Origin: an uncultured Lachnospiraceae bacterium
GTDB lineage: Bacteria > Bacillota_A > Clostridia > Lachnospirales > Lachnospiraceae
Length of the DNA stretch: 5,708 nucleotides
Direction: 5' to 3'
Assembly: GCA_902795835.1 (NCBI GenBank)
Contig: CADBNA010000242.1
Span: 1-5,708, forward strand
Shown here: piece by piece, positions 1 through 4,661 of the stretch
How the letters are laid out: each line of letters begins with the position of its first letter
Numbering within the stretch: the first letter of the stretch is position 1
Notes under the pieces: model-generated
Told to the model about the DNA's origin: nothing
The model's database searches: none
Seen by the model: the letters and a program-made list of their open reading frames with translations, nothing else
Translations under genes and position numbers: made by a program

Positions 1-183
1 GAGGAGCTGATCGAGGCATACGCCTGGGAAGCAAAGCGGATCAGCAAGAGTGACCGGGAAATAGCCCAGCGCCTCATCAAGAAGGAACTGAAACGCCGGT
101 TCAACGCTACCCTCCGGCTCCTGGACGACGAACAGACCACGCAGAATCCGAAAGGAACCTACCGGTACCTGCTGAACGAGTAA
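1..183 (+). CDS. C-terminal end of an unrecognised protein (5' truncated)
   Basis: The frame is open from the first base to a TAA at 181-183, giving the last 60 residues of a protein that begins outside the window. The visible part is strongly charged and probably mostly helical: a Lys/Arg-rich stretch (AKRISKSDREIAQRLIKKEL) is followed by KRRF and an acidic LLDDEQ, and the protein ends GTYRYLLNE. There is no catalytic motif, membrane segment or cysteine cluster. It is immediately followed by a hairpin that could end its transcript. I do not recognise the family. Its position before the packaging module fits an early or middle phage gene, for example a DNA-binding or regulatory protein, but that is inference. 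The coding call rests on an uninterrupted frame, plausible composition and the terminator after the stop codon. Confidence 0.6.
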   Translation, partial: EELIEAYAWEAKRISKSDREIAQRLIKKELKRRFNATLRLLDDEQTTQNPKGTYRYLLNE

Positions 184-201
184 GGCAGGCACCCGGACAG
201 G

Positions 202-222
202 AGGCCCCACGAAGGGCCTTTT
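202..222 (+). terminator. Weak intrinsic terminator after the truncated gene
   Basis: AGGCCC (202-207) pairs perfectly with GGGCCT (214-219) across a six-base loop, giving a GC-rich 6-bp stem. Only four T residues follow (219-222, the first of them within the stem) before the tract is broken by GC, so termination may be partial. It lies 18 bases after the stop codon at 181-183, where a terminator is expected. Confidence 0.5.
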
Positions 223-278
223 GCTCGTTACAAAATACACAGTTTTCCGCAGGGATCTTTGTGTAGATTATGCCTCCG

Positions 279-317
279 AAAGCAGTGGATATATATCTGC
301 TTTAGAGTGATATATAG
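279..317. repeat. AT-rich inverted repeat with a near-direct repeat (possible operator)
   Basis: AAAGCAG (279-285) and CTGCTTT (297-303) form a perfect 7-bp inverted repeat around an 11-base centre. The centre contributes to a self-complementary 10-mer, GATATATATC (288-297). A related string, GTGATATATAG, follows at about 307-317 and resembles GTGGATATATATC at 285-297 as a direct repeat. The block sits 38 bases before the start of the next small gene, in an otherwise gene-free gap (184-354). It could be a repressor operator or an mRNA hairpin. I could not place a convincing -35/-10 promoter pair around it. Confidence 0.35.
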
Positions 318-341
318 ACTACCGAAAGGAAAACAAAAAAC

Positions 342-346
342 GGAGG
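342..346 (+). promoter_or_regulatory. Ribosome binding site that fixes the start at 355
   Basis: GGAGG lies 8 bases before ATG 355. It decides against the upstream in-frame TTG at 259, which has no such site and would add about 32 residues encoded by the AT-rich repeat region. Confidence 0.75.
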
Positions 347-354
347 AACCGAAC

Positions 355-528
355 ATGAAAAACACAACCTACACCTTCAGAAAAGACGGAAAAGCCTACA
401 GCGCAAACGGAAAGAACCGCTTCGAAGCCCAGGATCAGATCGAGCTGGCCTTCGGGATCAGTCTTTCCGGAGCAACCTTCGAAGAGATTTACAAACTAAG
501 AGTAGTCAGGACCGGCAATGTTCGCTAA
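355..528 (+). CDS. Small phage protein of unknown function (57 aa)
   Basis: The 57-residue product starts at ATG 355, chosen for the GGAGG 8 bases upstream. It opens with a polar segment (MKNTTYTFRKDGKAYSANGK), continues NRFEAQDQIELAFGISL, and ends in a basic tail (RVVRTGNVR). It looks soluble: no signal peptide, membrane segment, cysteines or zinc-binding motif. The alternation of short beta-like (TYTFRKDGKAYSA) and helix-like (RFEAQDQIELAF) segments suggests a compact alpha/beta fold. It is followed after 16 bases by the next small gene, so the two are probably co-transcribed and translationally coupled. I do not recognise a family. Location between early-type genes and the packaging genes is typical of small accessory phage proteins, but no function can be assigned from sequence. 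Confidence 0.7.
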   Translation: MKNTTYTFRKDGKAYSANGKNRFEAQDQIELAFGISLSGATFEEIYKLRVVRTGNVR

Positions 529-531
529 GAA

Positions 532-537
532 GGGAGG
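532..537 (+). promoter_or_regulatory. Ribosome binding site that fixes the start at 545
   Basis: GGGAGG lies 7 bases before ATG 545. The alternative in-frame ATG at 518, inside the end of the preceding gene, has no comparable site, so the shorter product is preferred. Confidence 0.75.
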
Positions 538-544
538 AACGGAC

Positions 545-820
545 ATGACGATCAACGAAGCGATGAAGTCCCTGAGACTGCCAAACCCCACCACACCGGA
601 AGACCTCGAATGCCGCTTTAGCAAGGTCCTGACCTTCGGAGACAAGGTTCTCCTGGCGGGCCATTACTGGGGCGGGAAAGGCAAGCCGAGTTACTTTGGA
701 GCCGCCTACGAATTCCTGACCGACGACACTTCCTGCGAAGGCACGATCGGACTCAGGGCAGTCAGTGAGGTTGAATTCGAAGACGATGGCCACGCAATTG
801 CCTGGGCGATGCAGCAGTAA
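545..820 (+). CDS. Small acidic phage protein of unknown function (91 aa)
   Basis: Starting at ATG 545 gives 91 residues. A possible helix (TINEAMKSLRL) is followed by a Pro-rich turn (PNPTTPEDL), a beta-rich middle (FSKVLTFGDKVLLAGHYWGG, then KPSYFGAAYEFLTDD) and an acidic end (VSEVEFEDDGHAIAWAMQQ). There is no signal peptide or transmembrane helix and only two cysteines (residues 23 and 64), with no metal-site spacing. The overall look is of a small soluble alpha/beta protein. An in-frame ATG at 518 would add nine residues and overlap the preceding gene by 11 bases, but has a poorer ribosome binding site. It is the last gene before the structured gap and terminator that precede terL, so it may close the upstream transcription unit. 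I do not recognise the family and assign no function. Confidence 0.7.
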   Translation: MTINEAMKSLRLPNPTTPEDLECRFSKVLTFGDKVLLAGHYWGGKGKPSYFGAAYEFLTDDTSCEGTIGLRAVSEVEFEDDGHAIAWAMQQ

Positions 821-841
821 CGAAGGCAGGAGGTTTCCAGT

Positions 842-901
842 ATAACAGATATCCACCCGATCATATCGGCGAGCCAGCCCATCCGGGCTGTATCTCGTTA
901 T
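842..901 (+). ncRNA. Candidate structured RNA, three-way-junction fold
   Basis: Three pairings nest without conflict. The outer stem pairs 842-851 (ATAACAGATA) with 891-901 (TATCTCGTTAT): 10 pairs with one bulged C at 896. Hairpin two is CCGAT (857-861) with ATCGG (865-869) around CAT. Hairpin three is CAGCCC (875-880) with GGGCTG (885-890) around ATCC, and abuts the outer stem with no linker. Joining segments are TCCAC (852-856) and CGAGC (870-874). A competing pairing, CGAG (870-873) with CTCG (894-897), would break the outer stem and lengthen hairpin three, so two states are conceivable. The outer stem has only two GC pairs, so it is modest in strength. I looked for hammerhead, purine and TPP core sequences and saw none. 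It could be a cis-regulatory leader, a small RNA ended by the terminator at 906-936, a DNA-level element, or chance. This is inference from hand folding. Confidence 0.4.
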
Positions 902-905
902 CATA

Positions 906-936
906 AGTCGCGTCGGTTCCGACAGCGGCTATTTTT
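906..936 (+). terminator. Intrinsic terminator just upstream of terL
   Basis: AGTCGCGTCG (906-915) pairs with CGAC (920-923) and GCGGCT (925-930) around a GTTC loop. This makes a 10-bp stem with one G-T pair and a single bulged A at 924. TTTTT follows at 932-936. The stem is GC-rich and the T tract begins two bases after it. There is no A tract on the left side, so it acts on the plus strand only. It lies 86 bases after the stop codon at 818-820. Confidence 0.65.
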
Positions 937-943
937 GTATCTT

Positions 944-948
944 GGAGG
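944..948 (+). promoter_or_regulatory. Strong ribosome binding site for the short frame at 954
   Basis: GGAGG sits 5 bases before ATG 954. It is too far (about 100 bases) to serve the terminase start at 1048, so it is the main reason for thinking the short frame at 954 is translated. Confidence 0.5.
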
Positions 949-953
949 CTGGG

Positions 954-1166
954 ATGAAATTCAGCATAGACCGAAAAGACCTACCTTACGATGCAATGGT
1001 ACCGGACGCATCGTGGCTGGCTCCCTATGAGGAAGAAGGAACGGATGATGAGAAAACTGAAGAACTACAAACCTACAAATTTCATGGCAGAGGATTCCTA
1101 CTACGACGAATACGCCGCAGATTTTGCAGTTGCTTTCATCGAAAGCCTCAAACACACCAAGGGTGA
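954..1166 (+). CDS. Possible small ORF overlapping the start of terL (70 aa)
   Basis: ATG 954 with GGAGG five bases upstream opens a 70-residue frame that ends in TGA at 1164-1166, overlapping the terminase gene by 119 bases in a different frame. The first part looks protein-like (MKFSIDRKDLPYDAMVPDAS, then an acidic YEEEGTDDEKTEEL). The last 35 or so residues are Arg/Cys/His-rich (RRIRRRFCSCFHRKPQTHQG), as expected when a frame is dictated by an overlapping gene. Three readings are possible: a genuine short protein, a leader whose translation carries ribosomes to the terL start (coupling), or the 5' remnant of a gene whose end was replaced by terL. The acidic segment partly reflects the purine-rich bases around the terL ribosome binding site. 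No family is recognised. Confidence 0.35.
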   Translation: MKFSIDRKDLPYDAMVPDASWLAPYEEEGTDDEKTEELQTYKFHGRGFLLRRIRRRFCSCFHRKPQTHQG

Positions 1167-2649
1167 ATGGTATAAAAAACCATTTGAGCTGATCGACTGG
1201 CAGGAGCAGATCGTGCGTGACGTGTTTGGAACCATGAAGCCAAACGGCTATCGGCAGTTCACGACTGCCTACGTGGAGATCCCGAAGAAGATGGGCAAGA
1301 GTGAGCTCGCTGCTGCCATCGCACTCTATCTTACCTGCGCGGACGGTGAACAGCGTGCCGAGGTCTACGGCTGTGCCGCTGATGTCAATCAGGCAAAAAT
1401 CGTCTTTGATGTGGCAGTGGATATGGTGATGCTGTGCCCTGCACTAGAGCACCGGGTGACGATCAATAAGTCCACCCGTACCATTATTTATAATCCGACC
1501 AACAGCAAATCCACGGTGCTGTCAGCAGACGTAGCAAACAAGCATGGTTTCAATACACACGGAGTCATCTTTGATGAGCTGCATACCCAACCCAATCGGA
1601 AACTGTACGATGTAATGACCAAAGGAAGCGGCGATGCCAGAAAGCAGCCGCTTTTCTTTTTGATCACAACAGCCGGTGACAACACCAACTCCATCTGCTG
1701 GGAGGTCCACCAGAAAGCACTAGATATTCTGGAGGGCCGGAAAATCGATAAAACCTTCTATCCTGTGATCTACGGTGCTGCCGAGGATGATGACTGGACA
1801 GATCCGGAGGTTTGGAAGAAAGCTAATCCGTCCCTGGGCATCACTGTGGACATTGAAAAGGTACAGGAAGCCTGCGACTCTGCCAAACAGAATCCCGGCG
1901 AGGAAAACAGCTTCCGGCAGCTTAGACTTAACCAATGGGTAAAGCAGTCTGTCCGCTGGATGCCGATGGACAAGTGGGATAAATGTGCCTTCCCGGTGAA
2001 TGCGAAGGCGCTGGAAGGCCGTGTCTGCTACGGCGGTCTTGATCTTTCTTCTACTACGGACATCACTGCTTTTGTGTTAGTCTTTCCTCCAGAGGATGAG
2101 TATGACAAATATCAGGTCCTCCCATACTTCTGGGTGCCGGAGGATACATTGGATATCCGTGTCCGGCGAGACCATGTGCCCTATGACGTCTGGGAGAAAC
2201 AGGGCTTCCTATATACCACGGACGGTAACGTGATCCACTATGGCTTCATTGAGAAATTCATTGAGGATCTGGGTGATAAATACAATATCCGCGAGATCGC
2301 CTTCGACCGCTGGGGAGCCGTGCAGATGGTACAAAATCTGGAAGGCATGGGGTTTACTGTTGTCCCCTTTGGGCAGGGCTTTAAAGATATGAGTCCTCCC
2401 ACGAAGGAGCTCATGAAGCTGACGCTGGAAAAGCGCATCGCCCACAGTGGCCACCCGGTGCTGCGCTGGATGATGGACAACATTTTCATCCGTACTGATC
2501 CGGCTGGCAACATCAAAGCGGATAAAGAAAAATCAACCGAAAAGATCGACGGTGCCGTCGCCACAATCATGGCCCTGGATAGAGCGATCCGGTGCGGCAA
2601 CGTCTCCACTGCTTCTGTCTATGATGACAGAGGCATTTTGTTTATTTGA
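1048..2649 (+). CDS. terL: Phage terminase large subunit (ATPase and nuclease)
   Basis: TerL powers DNA packaging: it docks on the portal, pumps genome DNA into the procapsid with ATP and cuts the concatemer. From ATG 1048 the product is 533 residues, normal for the family. The ATPase part shows a Walker A-type loop PKKMGKS (79-85), Walker B VIFDE with acidic residues D176 and E177, and the coupling motif FLITTAG (204-210). The C-terminal RNase H-like nuclease shows three expected acidic sites: D332 in GGLDLSSTTD, D420 in IAFDRWG and D501 in KIDGAVA, all intact. ATG 1045 and 1048 are adjacent; AAGGA at 1036-1040 is 7 bases from 1048, and the resulting MRKLKNYKPT start resembles what I remember of related TerL proteins. 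In-frame ATGs at 991 and 1027 lack a good binding site. The 18-base gap to the portal gene indicates one operon. No small-subunit gene is recognisable next to it. Confidence 0.97.
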   Translation: MRKLKNYKPTNFMAEDSYYDEYAADFAVAFIESLKHTKGEWYKKPFELIDWQEQIVRDVFGTMKPNGYRQFTTAYVEIPKKMGKSELAAAIALYLTCADGEQRAEVYGCAADVNQAKIVFDVAVDMVMLCPALEHRVTINKSTRTIIYNPTNSKSTVLSADVANKHGFNTHGVIFDELHTQPNRKLYDVMTKGSGDARKQPLFFLITTAGDNTNSICWEVHQKALDILEGRKIDKTFYPVIYGAAEDDDWTDPEVWKKANPSLGITVDIEKVQEACDSAKQNPGEENSFRQLRLNQWVKQSVRWMPMDKWDKCAFPVNAKALEGRVCYGGLDLSSTTDITAFVLVFPPEDEYDKYQVLPYFWVPEDTLDIRVRRDHVPYDVWEKQGFLYTTDGNVIHYGFIEKFIEDLGDKYNIREIAFDRWGAVQMVQNLEGMGFTVVPFGQGFKDMSPPTKELMKLTLEKRIAHSGHPVLRWMMDNIFIRTDPAGNIKADKEKSTEKIDGAVATIMALDRAIRCGNVSTASVYDDRGILFI

Positions 2650-2667
2650 GAAAGGCAGGTGATCTAA

Positions 2668-3978
2668 ATGGGAATCTTAAGTGCCCTCTTCCATTCACGG
2701 GACAAGCCCACAAATGCGACGAACGGTAGCAGCTACCGTTTCTTCCTCGGCGGCAGCACAGCTGGCAAAGCAGTTACAGAACGATCGGCTATGCAAATGA
2801 CGGCGGTATATGCCTGTGTGCGTATTCTCTCTGAAGCCATCGCAGGCCTGCCGCTACACCTGTACTGCTATAAGGGAGACGGCGGCAAGGATAAAGCAAT
2901 CGATCATCCGCTGTACCTGCTGCTTCATGATGAGCCCAATCCGGAGATGACCTCCTTTGTCTTCCGGGAAACACTTATGACACATCTGCTCCTGTGGGGC
3001 AATGCTTATGCGCAAATCATACGGAACGGCAAAGGTGAAGTCATAGCCCTGTATCCTCTCATGCCAAACCGCATGACAGTTGATCGCGATTCCTCCGGAC
3101 GCCTCTATTACAGCTATCAGATGGCAAACTCCGACGCGCCGACTATGGAACCAGGCACGGTGATCCTCAAACCATCAGATGTGCTGCATATCCCGGGGCT
3201 TGGCTTTGACGGGCTCGTTGGCTACAGCCCTATCGCGATGGCTAAGAACGCGATTGGTCTTGCCATTGCCACGGAGGAATATGGTTCTCGCTTCTTTGCC
3301 AACGGTGCGACGCCAGGTGGTCTTTTGGAATATCCTGGCACAGTCAAAAACCCTGACAAGATACGTGAGAGCTGGAACAAAGGCTTCTCCGGCAGCCAGA
3401 ACGCCGGGAAGGTCGCCATCTTGGAGGAAGGCATGAAATATACGCCGATCTCCATCGCACCGGAGCAAGCGCAGTTCCTCGAGACCAGAAAGTTTCAGAT
3501 CAACGAAATTGCCCGTATTTTCCGGGTACCTCCACACATGGTGGGTGATCTGGAGAAATCGAGTTTTTCGAATATAGAGCAACAGAGCCTTGAGTTTGTA
3601 AAATACACACTTGATCCTTGGGTAGTCCGTTGGGAGCAATCGCTCTCGCGGGCTCTTTTTACGCCTGAAGAGAAAAAGAAGTATTTCTTTAAATTCAATT
3701 TGGAGGGGCTCTTGCGCGGCGACTATCAAAGTCGCATGAACGGGTACGCCACCGCAAGACAGAACGGCTGGATGAGTGCCAACGATATCCGAGAGTTGGA
3801 AAACCTTGACCGTATTCCTGCAGAGGAAGGCGGCGACCTGTACCTCATCAACGGCAATATGCTCCCTTTAGTCAGCGCGGGAGCTTTTGCAGATATTAAT
3901 CCTGGAAAGGAGGAAACGAACCCTGATGAACAAACCAAAGAAGTTCTGGAACTGGAGAAATCAGGTAGACGACGCTGA
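2668..3978 (+). CDS. HK97-family phage portal protein
   Basis: The portal is a dodecameric ring at one capsid vertex; DNA enters and leaves through it, it nucleates procapsid assembly, and TerL and later head-tail connectors bind to it. The 436-residue length is usual for the HK97 portal family. Recognisable segments in order are AVYACVRILSEAIAGLPLHL (46-65), LLLWGNAYAQIIRNGKGEV (107-125) with LYPLMP (128-133), LVGYSPI (183-189), the stem and wing region RIFRVPPHMVGDLEKSSFSN (283-302) followed by EQQSLEFVKYTLDPWV (304-319), and GWMSANDIRELENLDRIP (367-384). The C-terminal tail (about 411-436) is charged and probably flexible. The start at 2668 is supported by AGGTGATC (2657-2664), which matches the 16S tail complement. 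The last 53 bases overlap the protease gene, so the charged tail is encoded by double-duty DNA. Confidence 0.97.
   Translation: MGILSALFHSRDKPTNATNGSSYRFFLGGSTAGKAVTERSAMQMTAVYACVRILSEAIAGLPLHLYCYKGDGGKDKAIDHPLYLLLHDEPNPEMTSFVFRETLMTHLLLWGNAYAQIIRNGKGEVIALYPLMPNRMTVDRDSSGRLYYSYQMANSDAPTMEPGTVILKPSDVLHIPGLGFDGLVGYSPIAMAKNAIGLAIATEEYGSRFFANGATPGGLLEYPGTVKNPDKIRESWNKGFSGSQNAGKVAILEEGMKYTPISIAPEQAQFLETRKFQINEIARIFRVPPHMVGDLEKSSFSNIEQQSLEFVKYTLDPWVVRWEQSLSRALFTPEEKKKYFFKFNLEGLLRGDYQSRMNGYATARQNGWMSANDIRELENLDRIPAEEGGDLYLINGNMLPLVSAGAFADINPGKEETNPDEQTKEVLELEKSGRRR
3906..3913 (+). promoter_or_regulatory. Ribosome binding site for the protease, inside the portal gene
   Basis: AAAGGAGG lies within the portal coding sequence, 12 bases before ATG 3926. 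The spacing is a little long, but no closer in-frame ATG, GTG or TTG exists. An upstream in-frame TTG at 3887 precedes the site and is therefore unlikely as a start. Confidence 0.7.
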
Positions 3979-4648
3979 CCCGAACGAGCCTAGGATTCTT
4001 GAGCTCTACGGGACGATCGCATCGGAGAGCTGGTTTGACGATGATGTCACCCCCCAGATGTTTAAGGATGAACTCTTCGCTGGTGACGGCGACGTGGTCA
4101 TCTATCTGAACAGTCCGGGTGGGGATTGTATCGCTGCAAGTCAAATCTACACGATGCTCATAGACTACAAAGGAAATGTCACGGTCAAGATCGACGGCAT
4201 CGCTGCTTCTGCTGCTTCTGTCATTGCAATGGCAGGTACGGAAGTCCTTATGGCCCCCACCAGCCTTATGATGATTCACAATCCCATGACGGCAGCGTTC
4301 GGAAGCAGGGATGAAATGGAAAAAGCCATTGAAATGTTAGAGGAGGTCAAGGAAAGCATCATCAATGCTTACGAAATCAAGACTAATCTTTCCCGTGCAA
4401 GAATCTCTCACCTGATGGATTCCGAAACATGGATGAATGCAAAACGCGCCATTGAGCTCGGTTTCGCAGACGCCATGATGACTGAGGAGAAAATCAAGGC
4501 AGAAATGCCCGCCTTTGAATTCTCCGACCGGGCTGTGGAAATGGCCCTCGTAAACAAGATCACAGCAAAAAACCGGCAGAATGAGCCGGTAAAACATGGC
4601 CGCTCCATCGATGAACTGATGGAACGGCTTTCTCTTTTGACCAATTAA
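3926..4648 (+). CDS. ClpP-like head maturation protease (prohead protease)
   Basis: This 240-residue ClpP/crotonase-fold serine protease acts inside the procapsid to remove the scaffold domain of the capsid protein. Evidence is the oxyanion-loop motif NSPGGD (62-67), nucleophile context GIAASAAS with S95 aligned to the ClpP active serine, and MIHNP with H118 as the general base. The third residue is an acid in LMDSETW: D165 or E167 (by position, E167 aligns best with the ClpP aspartate). The ClpP-like core ends near 190 (ELGFADAMM), and a charged tail of about 50 residues follows, perhaps tethering it to other head proteins or being removed on activation. Start ATG 3926 gives the N-terminus MNKPKKFWNW. 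It overlaps the portal gene by 53 bases and ends 13 bases before the capsid gene, the standard portal-protease-capsid order. Cellular ClpP is less likely because of this context and the divergent N-terminus. Confidence 0.95.
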   Translation: MNKPKKFWNWRNQVDDADPNEPRILELYGTIASESWFDDDVTPQMFKDELFAGDGDVVIYLNSPGGDCIAASQIYTMLIDYKGNVTVKIDGIAASAASVIAMAGTEVLMAPTSLMMIHNPMTAAFGSRDEMEKAIEMLEEVKESIINAYEIKTNLSRARISHLMDSETWMNAKRAIELGFADAMMTEEKIKAEMPAFEFSDRAVEMALVNKITAKNRQNEPVKHGRSIDELMERLSLLTN

Positions 4649-4653
4649 GGAGG
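4647..4653 (+). promoter_or_regulatory. Strong ribosome binding site of the capsid gene
   Basis: AAGGAGG, a near-perfect 16S tail complement, begins inside the protease stop codon (4646-4648) and is 8 bases from ATG 4662. It is the strongest such site in the window, fitting the need for several hundred capsid subunits per head. Confidence 0.8.
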
Positions 4654-4661
4654 ATTTCATT

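Noticed and set aside
228..300. Sigma-A promoter before the small-gene cassette
   Set aside because: Several TATA-like strings exist, but none has a reasonable -35 box at 16-18 bases, so I do not call one.
259..354. TTG-initiated N-terminal extension of the 57-aa protein
   Set aside because: It has no ribosome binding site, the predicted residues come from the AT-rich repeat block, and GGAGG sits at the right distance from ATG 355.
842..901. Hammerhead ribozyme, purine riboswitch or TPP riboswitch
   Set aside because: The overall three-stem shape prompted the check, but the conserved core bases (for example CUGANGA and GAAA for hammerhead) are absent, and the loops are too short for the purine kissing interaction.
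506..904. 132-residue open frame on the minus strand across the small-gene region
   Set aside because: It is antisense to the gene at 545-820 along most of its length, lacks a ribosome binding site and has low-quality protein composition. The plus-strand frames have strong binding sites.
991..1047. Longer N-terminus for the terminase starting at ATG 991 or 1027
   Set aside because: Neither has a good ribosome binding site. AAGGA at 1036-1040 is well placed for 1048, and the family N-terminus as I remember it matches MRKLKNYKPT.
3175..3729. 184-residue open frame on the minus strand inside the portal gene
   Set aside because: It is the complement of conserved portal motifs, with no start signal. 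Treated as a shadow.
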